DNA of 64,000 nucleotides from Phycisphaerales bacterium (GCA_029260375.1 JAJDDI010000066.1:41532-105531); one strand, 5' to 3'. Positions 16,513 through 26,634 are shown, numbered from the stretch's first letter. Made by a program: numbers and translations. The notes: generated from the sequence alone by a model not told the origin.

Positions 16513-18167
16513 ACCCCGCCTCGCCCACGCCCAAGGCCCCGCTGACCCTGACAAGCCTCGTCGGGCTCGGTCTCCGCGCCCGCGTCGCCGCGCGAACCCG
16601 TCTGCTCAAGAACGAGGCGTACTGGCGCACGAACACCGCCGCCCTCCAGCACCGGACCCTGGGCGACATGCTCGCCCGCGCCTCGGGCACACGCTTCGGA
16701 CGCGCTCACGACTTCGCCCGCGTCAGCCGGATCAGCGATCCCGCCCAGCGCCTGAGCGCCTACCGCGCCAGCGTCCCCGTCAGCGACTGGTACGCCTTCC
16801 AGGACGACATCCGCGACATGCGTCAGGGGGGCCAGCCCGACATCCTCTGGCCCGGGCGCGTGGATCTCTTCGCCCAAACCTCGGGCACCACCGCCGGCGA
16901 CAAGTTCATCCCCGTCACCCAGGCGATGCTCCGCTCCAACTTCCTCGCGAGTCTGGACATCTTCGCCCACCTGAACGCGCGCGGGCTCTCCATCCCCCGC
17001 ATCACGGGCGGACGCTGCCTCTTCCTGGGCGGCTCGACCGACCTGGACACCAACGAGCACGGCATCAAGACCGGCGACCTCTCCGCCCTCGTCTCGCCGC
17101 TCATCCGCTGGCCCATCAGCACGATCTACTCCCCCGGGCCCGAGATCGCGCTCATGAGCGACTGGCCCGCCAAGATCGAGGCGATGGCCGACCTTGCCGT
17201 CAACCAGGACATCCGCTTCATCTCCGGCATGCCAAGCTGGTCGCTGCTGCTCATGGAACGCGTGATCCAGAAAGCCCGCGAGCTGGGGCGCGACGCCACA
17301 TGCGTGCGCGACGTCTGGCCCAACCTGCTCGTATTCGTCCACGGCGGCGTCAAGTACGACCCCTTCCGGCCCCGCGTCAGCCAGGTCTACTCGGGCGACA
17401 AACACGCCGACATCCCGCACCGCCTGGAGCTGTACCCCGCCAGCGAGGGCTTCCTCGCGATCCAGGACCGCGCAGGCGAGCCGGGCATGCGGCTGCTCAG
17501 CGACGGGGGCAACTTTTTCGAGTTCGTGCCCCTCGAACAGATCGACAACGACAACCCCGAGGCCTTCTCCGCCGATCAGGTCGAGAAGGGCCAGCGCTAC
17601 GTCGTCGTGATGACCACCTGCGCCGGGCTCTGGCGATACGTGCTGGGCGATGTGGTCGAGTTCGACTCCATCCCCGCGGGCCTGGACGGACGCGGCGGCG
17701 ACGGCCCGGCCCGCCTGCGCATCGTCGGCAGGCACAAGCACTTCATCAACGCCTTCGGCGAGAACATCATCGTCGAGCACATCGAGCACGCCGTCGCCCG
17801 GGCCGCCAACGCCACGGGCCTGACGGTGGGGGAGTTCACCGCCGCGCCCATCTACCCCGAGCACGCCCGGCGCGCGGGCCTGCAGCTCGCCCTCGAACTC
17901 GAGACCAAGCCCACGGGCGATCTCGACGCCTTCGCCCGCGCCTTCGACGACGCCATCAAGGCGATCAACGTGGACTACACGACCAAGCGCTCTGACGACC
18001 TGGGCATGGCCCCGCCGACGGTCACGCCCGTGCCCATGGGCTCCTTCCACCGCTGGCTCGAATCCAAGGGCAAGCTCGGCGGGCAGCACAAGTGCCCCCG
18101 CTGCGCCAACGGGCGCGAGATCATCGAGGGCGTCCTCGCCCACGCGAACCCTTCCAGCGACCGATAA
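16509..18167 (+). CDS. GH3-family (auxin-responsive-like) acyl-adenylate enzyme
   Basis: A 552-residue member of the GH3 family, adenylate-forming enzymes that in plants conjugate amino acids to hormone carboxylates; bacterial members are poorly characterised. Landmarks are FAQTSGTTAGDKFIPVTQ (ATP-binding motif, about 137-154), LYPASEGFLAIQD, the YVVVMTTCAGLWRYVLGDVVEF block and GRHKHFINAFGENIIVEH in the hinge. The small C-terminal domain is present, with CPRCANGREI near the end. Length is normal. It starts inside the hydrolase stop, so the pair is coupled. The family call is strong; the reaction (acid-amide or thioester formation) is unknown. Confidence 0.85.
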   Translation: MNPASPTPKAPLTLTSLVGLGLRARVAARTRLLKNEAYWRTNTAALQHRTLGDMLARASGTRFGRAHDFARVSRISDPAQRLSAYRASVPVSDWYAFQDDIRDMRQGGQPDILWPGRVDLFAQTSGTTAGDKFIPVTQAMLRSNFLASLDIFAHLNARGLSIPRITGGRCLFLGGSTDLDTNEHGIKTGDLSALVSPLIRWPISTIYSPGPEIALMSDWPAKIEAMADLAVNQDIRFISGMPSWSLLLMERVIQKARELGRDATCVRDVWPNLLVFVHGGVKYDPFRPRVSQVYSGDKHADIPHRLELYPASEGFLAIQDRAGEPGMRLLSDGGNFFEFVPLEQIDNDNPEAFSADQVEKGQRYVVVMTTCAGLWRYVLGDVVEFDSIPAGLDGRGGDGPARLRIVGRHKHFINAFGENIIVEHIEHAVARAANATGLTVGEFTAAPIYPEHARRAGLQLALELETKPTGDLDAFARAFDDAIKAINVDYTTKRSDDLGMAPPTVTPVPMGSFHRWLESKGKLGGQHKCPRCANGREIIEGVLAHANPSSDR

Positions 18168-18189
18168 TCCCGAGAAAGTTCCGGCCCCC

Positions 18190-18218
18190 TTGCCCCAAGG
18201 AGTATGTTTGTGTACACT
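18190..18218 (+). promoter_or_regulatory. Predicted sigma-70-type promoter for the DUF2339 gene
   Basis: TTGCCC (18190-18195) and TACACT (18213-18218) are separated by 17 bases in an AT-richer gap. The expected start of transcription is near 18225, and a G-rich ribosome-binding site (AAGGGGGGA) precedes the ATG at 18252. CTAGTG and CACTAG directly downstream form a short dyad that could be an operator. Confidence 0.5.
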
Positions 18219-18251
18219 AACTAGTGAGCACTAGCTTTAAGGGGGGATGGC

Positions 18252-21200
18252 ATGACAACGCCCAGCCGGTTGGAACTCCGCTTGCGCCACATCGAGGCAC
18301 GCCTCCGAGCGATCGAGTCGGTGATCCAGCCCGACAAGGACGCCCCTCAAGCCACGCCGCCCGCTCACGAGCCGACACCCGTCGTAGCGCCCGCGCCCCA
18401 GGCTCCACCACCGCCCCAGCGCCCGGTCGTGACGGCGCCACCATCCTCGCCAACTCCACCGCCCCCGCCAGTGGTTCGCCCGGCCCAGCCTGTAGCGCCG
18501 CCGATCGTCCCGGTTACGCCTCCCGTGGCTCCGGCGCCAACGCCCGAGCGTGTTGCGCCCGCAGAGCCGCCCCGCCCGGCCTGGAGCTGGGAGCAGCTCA
18601 TCGGCGGCAAGCTCTTCGCCGCGCTGGGCGCCCTCGTCGTTGTGACGGGCCTGGCGCTCTTCCTCAAGCTCGCGTACGACCTGGGCTGGCTGGGGCAGAT
18701 CAGCGGCGCCGACAAGTGCCTCATCGGCGCCGGATTCGGCGTCGCGCTGCTGGGCGCGGGCGAGCTTGCGCGGCGCAAGTGGAACGCCTACGCCTCCGCC
18801 GGGCTCACCGCCGCGGGCATCGGCGCGATGTACGCCTCGGCCTACAGCGCCTTCCGGTTCTACGAGCTGCTCTCGCCCCCGGTCGCGTTCGCCCTGCTCG
18901 TCGCGATCTCGCTGCTGGGCATCGTCGTCGCCGTGCGCGCCCGCCTCGTGTCGGTGGCCTTCCTCTCCATCCTCTCGGCCTACCTGACCCCGATCCTCAT
19001 GGCCAGCGCCGACTCGCCCGCGTACATCCTGCCGACCTACCTGGTCGCGCTCACCGCCCAGGGCCTGGTGCTCAGCGCTATGCACCCGCGCTTCCGAATC
19101 CTGCGTTCGCTGGTGTGGTGGGGCACTGCGGTCATGGGCGGGCTCTGGGTCCTGGCCCGCGCGGGCGACGCCCCGGTCATCGCCGTCGTCTTCTGCGCCC
19201 TGACCTGGCTCGCCTTCCACGCCGAGCTGCTCTGGAGCGCCCGCCATGGCGGCATGGGCGGCGCCCGTCGCCAGCGCCACGCCCACGACGTTGCCCGCCC
19301 GCTCGTCGTCAGCCTGGGCACGACCTCCTGGGGCGTCCTGCTCGCGGCCTTCGCGCTGCACCGCGCCGGCTCAACCGAGCTCTGGATGGCGCCCGGCGGG
19401 GCGATGGTCATCGCGATCATCTCGTCGATGATCCTCTCGGGCCACCTGCGCGTCCTGCGCGATGTTCCCGACAACGACGAGGAGCGCCTCGGCGCCGCCC
19501 TGCTCGCACAGGCGGGCGCGCTGCTCATCGCGACCATCGCGATGGGCGTGACCACCGAGTGGCTCCAGGTCGCCTGCTGGCTCGTCTTCGGCGTCGCCTC
19601 CGTCTTCGCCGGGCGCTGGATCGGCTCGCGCTCGCTCGACGTCTACGGCCTGATCGTCCTGACCCTCGGGCTCGGGCGCCTGCTGCTGCTGGATTCGTGG
19701 GTCGGCCCGATGCGCGCCGGCGGGCACGAGGTCTGGGGCCTCGTCCTGACCGAGTGGAGCCTGATGATGGCCATCGCCGGCGCCTGCTGGCTCGCGGCGG
19801 GGCGATTGCTCCTCATCCGGTCGGGCGCCCACGCAAGGCTGATGCGCGGGCTCGCGATCACCTCCGCCGCGATCGGCTGGGGCGCGATCGTCGCGAGTCT
19901 CGCTCACGAAGGCGCAGACGCGGCATCGCTGGCGGTTGCCTGGGGGCTGCTGACCATCCCCATGCTGGGCGCGCACAAGATCGACCGTCGCCTGGCGATG
20001 GACATCATGGCACTGGCGCCGCTGCTGCTGGGCGTCATCGCCTGGCTCAACGCCTTCGTCCTGGCGGGGTGGGAGGCGACGGCGACCGACATCCCGGTCC
20101 ACCCGGGGCTGCTCGTGGCGATGCTGCTCATCGCCATCGGAGCCGTGCTGGCCTGGTGGTACGCGCGGGCGCACCCCAAGGGAACCGCCGGGGCGTCCAC
20201 ACTGGGCGTGAGCGTGTTCGTGTTGTTCGTCGCGGCGACGAGCCTGGAGCTGGTCCGTCACGTCGGGATCCGGCTCGACGTGCGGGCGGCCGAGCCCGAT
20301 GCGCTCGCGCTCTGGTGGACGCTGTGTGCCATCGCCGCCGCGGCGTGGGGGCTGGCGCGACAGAAGCAGCACCTCCAGATCGGCGCCCTGGCCATGCTGG
20401 TCATCGCAGGCCTGACCTGGTTCCTGGGCTACCCGGCCGAGTCGTGGGCAGAGACCAACCGGGGCCTGCTCGCACACCCGGGCCTCGTCTCTGGCCTGGC
20501 GCTGGGCGGGATGCTCGCGGTCTTCGCGGCGTGGTCACGCCGAAAGCCCGGGGTCGATCAGGTCGTGGTCTGGACGCCCGTGCTCATGGGCATGGTTCTC
20601 TTCCTGAGTTCCACGAGCTTCGAGCTGGTCCGCCACGTTGGGCTGCGCCTCGAGGCGCCCGCGGCCAAGCCCGACGCCTTGGCGGTCTGGTGGGGGGCGT
20701 GCGCGCTGCTCGGTGGGATCTGGGGTGTCGTTCGCGGGCGAAGCTCGGTGCTGCTCGTCTCGCTGGCGCTGGCGATGATCGCGGGCGCGACCTGGTACCT
20801 GGGGTTCCCGTTTGATTCGTGGGACGCAACGAACCGGGGGCTCCTGCTCCACCCCGGGGTGGTGTCGAGCCTGGTCGCAACGGGGGGTCTCGCGACACTC
20901 ACGATCGCGGGCCGGCGCCGGCTGACTGCCGGATTTGGCTGGTCATGGGTTCCCGCGGCCCTGGCGGTCCTGCTCGTGTTCACCTCGTCGAGCCTGGAAG
21001 TCTCGCGCCACGTCGTCGCGTGGACCGACGACCCCACGGCCCGGGCGGGCGCCGTCTCGATCTGGTGGGGCCTGTTCGCCATCGCCCTGCTGGTCTGGGG
21101 GTTCCTCGCACGCTCGCCCGCGGTGCGATGGTCGGGCCTGGCCATGCTCGGGATCGCCACGGGCAAGGCGCTCATCTACGACCTCGCGGGGGTGGACCAG

Positions 21201-21467
21201 GCGTGGCGCGTCGCCAGCTTCCTGGCCCTGGGCCTGCTGCTGCTGGGGGTGGGCGCGGGGTACATGCGCCGGATCGGGCGTGATCGCGAGGCAGCTCCCG
21301 AACCGGGCGATCCAGAGCCCCCCGCCAGAGGGCAGGGCCAGACCTCTCGCCCTACAGTAGTGGCCCATGGAAGGTCTGATCTCCTCGCAGCTGTTCGTCT
21401 CGCTTCTTGTGATGGCGATCGTCGTGCACGTCATCCTCATCGGCGTCGCGTACTCGATCTATCTTGA
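18252..21467 (+). CDS. DUF2339 polytopic membrane protein
   Basis: A 1071-residue membrane protein of the DUF2339 family, function unknown. A short coiled-coil-like start (RLELRLRHIEARLRAIE) is followed by a proline-rich linker to about residue 115, then WSWEQLIGGKLFAALGALVVVTGLALFLKLAYD, the family hallmark. About 30 hydrophobic helices follow in repeated units; two stretches (residues about 640-700 and 770-830) are near duplicates with EATATD/ETNRGLL-type loops. The last 35 residues are arginine-rich and are read through the start of nuoH, overlapping it by 101 bases in another frame. The overlap may reflect a lost earlier stop. Confidence 0.8.
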   Translation: MTTPSRLELRLRHIEARLRAIESVIQPDKDAPQATPPAHEPTPVVAPAPQAPPPPQRPVVTAPPSSPTPPPPPVVRPAQPVAPPIVPVTPPVAPAPTPERVAPAEPPRPAWSWEQLIGGKLFAALGALVVVTGLALFLKLAYDLGWLGQISGADKCLIGAGFGVALLGAGELARRKWNAYASAGLTAAGIGAMYASAYSAFRFYELLSPPVAFALLVAISLLGIVVAVRARLVSVAFLSILSAYLTPILMASADSPAYILPTYLVALTAQGLVLSAMHPRFRILRSLVWWGTAVMGGLWVLARAGDAPVIAVVFCALTWLAFHAELLWSARHGGMGGARRQRHAHDVARPLVVSLGTTSWGVLLAAFALHRAGSTELWMAPGGAMVIAIISSMILSGHLRVLRDVPDNDEERLGAALLAQAGALLIATIAMGVTTEWLQVACWLVFGVASVFAGRWIGSRSLDVYGLIVLTLGLGRLLLLDSWVGPMRAGGHEVWGLVLTEWSLMMAIAGACWLAAGRLLLIRSGAHARLMRGLAITSAAIGWGAIVASLAHEGADAASLAVAWGLLTIPMLGAHKIDRRLAMDIMALAPLLLGVIAWLNAFVLAGWEATATDIPVHPGLLVAMLLIAIGAVLAWWYARAHPKGTAGASTLGVSVFVLFVAATSLELVRHVGIRLDVRAAEPDALALWWTLCAIAAAAWGLARQKQHLQIGALAMLVIAGLTWFLGYPAESWAETNRGLLAHPGLVSGLALGGMLAVFAAWSRRKPGVDQVVVWTPVLMGMVLFLSSTSFELVRHVGLRLEAPAAKPDALAVWWGACALLGGIWGVVRGRSSVLLVSLALAMIAGATWYLGFPFDSWDATNRGLLLHPGVVSSLVATGGLATLTIAGRRRLTAGFGWSWVPAALAVLLVFTSSSLEVSRHVVAWTDDPTARAGAVSIWWGLFAIALLVWGFLARSPAVRWSGLAMLGIATGKALIYDLAGVDQAWRVASFLALGLLLLGVGAGYMRRIGRDREAAPEPGDPEPPARGQGQTSRPTVVAHGRSDLLAAVRLASCDGDRRARHPHRRRVLDLS

Positions 21468-22743
21468 GCGGAAGATCAGCGCCTACATCCAGGACCGCGT
21501 CGGGCCCAACCGCGTCGGGTTTGGCTTCGGCCAGGCCTGGCTCCACAGCCTGTTCATGCTGCCGGGCATCAAGCTGCTGCGCCTCGACCGCGCCCTGGGC
21601 CTGGGCCAGCCGCTGGCCGACGGGCTCAAGTTCTTCCTCAAGGAGGACTACCGCCCGACCAATGTGGACAAAGTCCTCTTCACGCTCGCGCCCGTCATCG
21701 TCATCGTCCCGGCGCTCATCGGTTTCATGATCATCCCCTGGGGCGGCATGTGGGACATGCCCCTGGTGGACCTGCCCCTGATCGGCGAGATCGGCGGCGA
21801 GATGGTCCACGTCGCCGGCGCCAACATCAACATCGGCGTCATCTACCTCCTCGCGGTCGGCTCGCTGGGTGTCTACGGCATCACGCTGGGCGGCTGGGCC
21901 TCCAATAACAAGTACTCCTTCCTGGGCGGGCTCCGATGCACCGCCCAGATGATCTCCTACGAGATCCCCATGGGCATGAGCCTGCTGGCCGTCGTGCTCG
22001 TCTTCGGCTCGTTCATGCCCGAGCGGATGATCGCCGACCAGAGCGAGAACGGCTGGATGGTCTTCCGGATGCCCCTGGCGGCGGTGCTCTTCTTCACTTG
22101 CGCCCTGGCCGAGGCCAACCGCGCCCCGTTCGACAACGCCGAGGCGGAGCAGGAGCTCGTCGGCGGGTACCACACCGAGTACTCGTCGATGCGGTTCGCG
22201 CTGTTCTTCCTGGCCGAGTACAGCCACATGATCACCAGCAGCGCGTTCTTCGCCCTGCTCTTCCTGGGCGGCTGGAGCCTCAACCCGCTGGGCGTGGGGC
22301 CGCACATGGAGCCCGTCGCCGGCTCGTTCCTGCTCGTGCTGGCCAAGTTCGGGATCTACTTTGGCAAGGTCATGCTGCTGGTCTGCTTCATGATGGTTAT
22401 CCGCTGGACACTCCCCCGGATGCGCTACGACCAGATCATGATGCTCGGCTGGCACGCGCTGATCCCGATCGCGCTCACGCTCGTGATCATCACCTCGTTC
22501 ATGCGTCAGTTCGGGATGATGGACTGGTGGATGCTGACGATCGCCAACGTCGCGCTCGTCGCCGTCGCGATGGCGCTCCAGCCCATGCTCCAGCGCAGCC
22601 TGGGCAACCCCACGGCCAACCGGCAGATCCCGATGTACGGCTCGCGCTTCAACCCCGTGCCCGGCGCCGTCGTCAACACGGCGCCAACCGACCCGATGGC
22701 CCTCGAAGACCGCCCGGTCCAGGGCGCCGTCACCACCGTCTGA
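21367..22743 (+). CDS. nuoH: NADH-quinone oxidoreductase subunit H (complex I)
   Basis: A 458-residue membrane subunit that lines the quinone site of complex I. Diagnostic blocks are YLERKISAYIQDRVGPNRVG (about 31-50), RCTAQMISYEIPMG, AEANRAPFDNAEAEQELVGGYHTEYSSMRFALFFLAEY and TLPRMRYDQIMMLGWHALIPIAL. It is longer than typical NuoH, with an acid-poor C-terminal extension of about 60 residues beyond the last helix. No other nuo gene is adjacent: the DUF2339 gene overlaps it upstream and an unrelated reverse-strand gene follows. Either complex I genes are scattered here or this is a separate copy. Confidence 0.93.
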   Translation: MEGLISSQLFVSLLVMAIVVHVILIGVAYSIYLERKISAYIQDRVGPNRVGFGFGQAWLHSLFMLPGIKLLRLDRALGLGQPLADGLKFFLKEDYRPTNVDKVLFTLAPVIVIVPALIGFMIIPWGGMWDMPLVDLPLIGEIGGEMVHVAGANINIGVIYLLAVGSLGVYGITLGGWASNNKYSFLGGLRCTAQMISYEIPMGMSLLAVVLVFGSFMPERMIADQSENGWMVFRMPLAAVLFFTCALAEANRAPFDNAEAEQELVGGYHTEYSSMRFALFFLAEYSHMITSSAFFALLFLGGWSLNPLGVGPHMEPVAGSFLLVLAKFGIYFGKVMLLVCFMMVIRWTLPRMRYDQIMMLGWHALIPIALTLVIITSFMRQFGMMDWWMLTIANVALVAVAMALQPMLQRSLGNPTANRQIPMYGSRFNPVPGAVVNTAPTDPMALEDRPVQGAVTTV

Positions 22744-22745
22744 GT

Positions 22746-22851
22746 GGGTCGGACAAGAGACAAACAGGCCAGAGACGAAGAGACGAAGAGACCAGAGACG
22801 AAGTGGCGGACAAAGACTTTGTCTCTCCGTCTCTCCGTCTCTCCGTCTCTT
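22746..22851. repeat. Mirror-complementary 8-nt repeats, convergent-gene terminator candidate
   Basis: The gap between nuoH and the reverse-strand gene holds purine-rich repeats of GAGACGAA on the left and GTCTCTCC three to four times on the right, meeting at the dyad ACAAAGACTTTGT (22810-22822). The two sides can pair into a long imperfect hairpin, which would suit a bidirectional terminator. No other gene is present. Confidence 0.6.
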
Positions 22852-22852
22852 C

Positions 22853-23905
22853 CTACTGCAACGGGTTGATCCCGTCGCGGGGCACGACCTGGTAGAGCGT
22901 GGGCAGGATGTACCCGCGGTCCATGTAGCCGAACACGCGCCCCGAGACGATCATGTCCAGGTCCTCGCCGCGGACCTCGGCCCGCTGCTCCATCGCCATC
23001 AGCAGGCGGCAGGGCAGCACGGTCAGCGGCTCGTCGCCGCGGGCGTTCTGGGTCCCGTTGTCGAACGTCAGCTCCCACGCGCCCGAGCTGGTGCGGATCA
23101 GGCGGGCGCGCCGCCGGATGATCGACCCGCCCTCTTGGCTGACGCGCCGCCCCGCGCCGTCGCGGGCCGCGCCCTGGTCCCGGGCTCGGTCGTCCGGCTG
23201 GGGCATGGTGCTCAGCGCCCGCGCGCCGCGGTCCCCGCTCGAGAGCGCCTCGATCAGCGACGCCACGTCCGGGTCGTCCTGGAGCACGGGCGGGCTCTGG
23301 GCGCCGGCGTTCTCGCCCGCGTCGCCGGGCGTCGGGACCGGCGCCGCCTCGCCGTCGGCCCGCGCGAACGCGGAGGGCAGCAGCAGGTTCCGGTCGTGGT
23401 AGACCAGGATCTCGCCCGTGAGCGCGAACCGGTTGCGGGCCGGCTCGTCGCGCAGCGTGCGCTGGAGGCGCTGCACCGTCCGGCACGGCGCCAGCAGCAT
23501 CGCCGTCTCACCCGGGCGTCGCTCGCTCAGGTCGGGCACAAAGATCAGTCGCCCACCGGGCCCGGTGATGACCTTCCCGAGGCGGCGCGAGAGAAATGTC
23601 CCCTCCGCGAGCAGGCGCTTCGACGAGGTCTTGGACCCCGGGTCCAGACGCTCGAGCCAGGCCTCGGAGCCCCCGAGCCCCGGGCGAACCGGCGCCACCC
23701 CGCCCTCGCGGATCGGGCGGACCGGGGCGCCCTCGTGCGTGACATCGGGCATCGGGGGATCGCTGCCCCGGGCGGGCGCCGGGGCGTCCAGCTCCGCCAG
23801 GTGCTCGTCCGAGGCGTCCGTCACGCTCTGCTGGGCGCGCAGCCCGGGGCAGAGCGATCCGCAGACGGCCAGGGTAATCCAGAGCTCACGGTTTCGAGCG
23901 TTCAT
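22853..23905 (-). CDS. Exported protein of unknown function
   Basis: A 350-residue exported protein. The ATG at 23905 has GGAGG seven bases upstream and gives a signal peptide (LWITLAVCGSLCPGLRAQQ). A proline- and acid-rich region of about 70 residues precedes a conserved-looking block (SKRLLAEGTFLSRRLGKVI onward), and the C-terminus reads FGYMDRGYILPTLYQVVPRDGINPLQ. The ordered segments look like a soluble envelope protein; there is no catalytic signature I recognise. At first sight the end recalls flagellar L-ring proteins, but the diagnostic motifs of FlgH are absent. It is transcribed away from tRNA-Cys. Confidence 0.7.
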   Translation of the reverse strand: MNARNRELWITLAVCGSLCPGLRAQQSVTDASDEHLAELDAPAPARGSDPPMPDVTHEGAPVRPIREGGVAPVRPGLGGSEAWLERLDPGSKTSSKRLLAEGTFLSRRLGKVITGPGGRLIFVPDLSERRPGETAMLLAPCRTVQRLQRTLRDEPARNRFALTGEILVYHDRNLLLPSAFARADGEAAPVPTPGDAGENAGAQSPPVLQDDPDVASLIEALSSGDRGARALSTMPQPDDRARDQGAARDGAGRRVSQEGGSIIRRRARLIRTSSGAWELTFDNGTQNARGDEPLTVLPCRLLMAMEQRAEVRGEDLDMIVSGRVFGYMDRGYILPTLYQVVPRDGINPLQ

Positions 23906-23981
23906 GCCGAGGCCTCCATGCCCCAGGCGGTCGCGGACGACCGCGGGACCCGTGATCCTATCGGAATACAGCCCGCGCCGG

Positions 23982-24011
23982 TTGACGCAAGGCGGTCGGG
24001 GCTCGTAGCGT
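23982..24011 (+). promoter_or_regulatory. Predicted tRNA-Cys promoter
   Basis: TTGACG (23982-23987) and TAGCGT (24006-24011) with an 18-base spacer lie 16 bases before the tRNA 5' end, the expected position for a stable-RNA promoter. The -35 box matches the consensus in five of six positions. Confidence 0.55.
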
Positions 24012-24026
24012 CCCGCCGGGAAACGC

Positions 24027-24100
24027 GGCCGCGTGCCCAAGTGGTCTAAGGGGACGGATTGCAAATCCGTTATTCGTGGGTTCGAATCCCACCGCGGCCT
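24027..24100 (+). tRNA. tRNA-Cys (anticodon GCA)
   Basis: A 74-nt cloverleaf. The acceptor stem GGCCGCG (24027-24033) pairs with CGCGGCC (24093-24099), and U73 is the discriminator expected for cysteine. The anticodon arm GGATT-GCA-AATCC places GCA at 24061-24063, and the T arm is GTGGG-TTCGAAT-CCCAC. The 3' CCA is not encoded. It stands alone between two reverse-strand genes with its own likely promoter. Confidence 0.95.
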
Positions 24101-24134
24101 CTTTCAGTCTCGCGCCCACACGGGCGCGTCCCCA

Positions 24135-25535
24135 CTACATCCCCGCCCGGCGCTCCGCGTCACGCACCAGCACCGCCAGCTCGTTCCAGACCGAGACCGG
24201 CAGGCGGTCGTTCTGCCACAGGATCATCTCCTTCACCCCCGCGTCGATGCACAGGTCCATGACGCGGTCGATGTCCTCGCGGCGAGTGCGGTACACATAC
24301 GACTGCCCGCGCGCGTCCTTGCCGAACTGCCCCGCCTTGTAGAGCTGCCCCGGGTAGGTGATCCAGGGGACCACGTGCTCGCTGCCCCGCCTCCGGCTCA
24401 TCACCTCCAGCTGGTCCCTCGCCGACGCGAGCATCAGCCGCCCGTAGTCCTCGTCCATCTCGCCCGAACGCGCCGCGCCCGTGGCGCGAAACCAGTCATC
24501 GGGCGTGCTGCCGTTGCCCTGCAGCGACGCGCCCATCAGCGGGTAGAACCACGGCGCGCTCCGGTCGGCCCACAGCCGATCGACGCCGATGAGGCGCATG
24601 TCCGCCTTGGTTCGCGTCGGCATCGGGTCATCGATCGTCCCCCCGATCAGGCAGTCCCAGTTCGAGCAGCGGATGCCCGGGAAGACCCGGCGCGCCTCGC
24701 TGTAGAACGTGTCATGCAGCGCCCAGTCGGCGATCTGCATCGTCAGCGACACAGAAAAATCCCGCAGATCGCGGTTCTGCACCGAGTTCCAGTACGAGCC
24801 AGAGACCGCGGTGTCAATCGCAGAGCCGCCCCGGGTCCGCCACGAGTCGCGGAACTCGGAGAGCGTCTGCGTCCCGTTGATCAGCTCGGTCCGGGCGCGC
24901 GGGTCGCGCAGGGCGGGCGCCAGCCAGGACTTGATCTGGTCGTGCGGGACGCGCGCCTCAAGATCCAGATGCGCCGCGCCCGGGTGGGGCAGGCCCCGCC
25001 GGTCCAGCTCCGCGCGGAACGACGCGAGCATGCGCCTGGAAAAATCCTTCCAGTACGCCCGCCCCCGCGCGGTGTAGGGCGACTGGTCGTTGGACGCGCC
25101 CGGCAGCGCGTCGCCCGGGTTGGAAAACAGCGATACGCCCCGCTCGCCGAAGCCTTGCGGGAAGATCGCGTACTGTTCGTAGATCCGCCCGACCCGCGCC
25201 ATCGACGCCCGGTGTTTGGCGACCGTCTCGGCCATCTGGCGCCCGACCGCCTCGGGGCGGCGCTCGTCGCCGTTGCGCATGAACACCCGCGCCATCGGCA
25301 CGAACGACGGACGCTGCCACAGCGCGTGCCCCTCGGGCGGCGGGCTCCACGAGTGCAGCAGCAGCGCGCCGCGGACCGGGCTGGCCTCGCCGGGCGGCGC
25401 GGGCGGCTGCTCCGGACTGGGCGACGGAATCGGGGTGTTGGCGCCCGGCTCGTACGGGAACACGGGCACACAGGCGACCATCTGGCCCGACAGCGCCATG
25501 GCGCCCAGCAAACGCAAGAGTTGTGACAGTCTCAT
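24135..25535 (-). CDS. Lipoprotein of unknown function, glycosidase-like barrel possible
   Basis: A 466-residue protein starting at ATG 25535 with a lipoprotein signal peptide (LLGAMALSGQMVAC, lipobox Cys near 22) and a proline-rich linker. The body contains blocks such as HLDLEARVPHDQIKSW, GSYWNSVQNRDLRDF, IRCSNWDCLIGG and HVVPWITYPGQLYKAG, ending in GVKEMILWQNDRLPVSVW. The order of acidic and aromatic clusters suggests a TIM-barrel carbohydrate-active fold, but no named family is clear. Likely attached to the outer membrane or cell surface. It is divergent from moxR with only 40 bases between, so the two promoters overlap. Confidence 0.65.
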   Translation of the reverse strand: MRLSQLLRLLGAMALSGQMVACVPVFPYEPGANTPIPSPSPEQPPAPPGEASPVRGALLLHSWSPPPEGHALWQRPSFVPMARVFMRNGDERRPEAVGRQMAETVAKHRASMARVGRIYEQYAIFPQGFGERGVSLFSNPGDALPGASNDQSPYTARGRAYWKDFSRRMLASFRAELDRRGLPHPGAAHLDLEARVPHDQIKSWLAPALRDPRARTELINGTQTLSEFRDSWRTRGGSAIDTAVSGSYWNSVQNRDLRDFSVSLTMQIADWALHDTFYSEARRVFPGIRCSNWDCLIGGTIDDPMPTRTKADMRLIGVDRLWADRSAPWFYPLMGASLQGNGSTPDDWFRATGAARSGEMDEDYGRLMLASARDQLEVMSRRRGSEHVVPWITYPGQLYKAGQFGKDARGQSYVYRTRREDIDRVMDLCIDAGVKEMILWQNDRLPVSVWNELAVLVRDAERRAGM

Positions 25536-25575
25536 ACACGGAGCGTACACGCCCGCCAGCGCGTACGATCGAAGG

Positions 25576-26631
<1,056 letters not shown>

Positions 26632-26634
26632 GCG

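Noticed and set aside
22853..23905. Flagellar L-ring protein FlgH
   Set aside because: C-terminal sequence superficially suggests an L-ring protein, but the lipoprotein signal and FlgH core motifs are absent and no flagellar genes are nearby.
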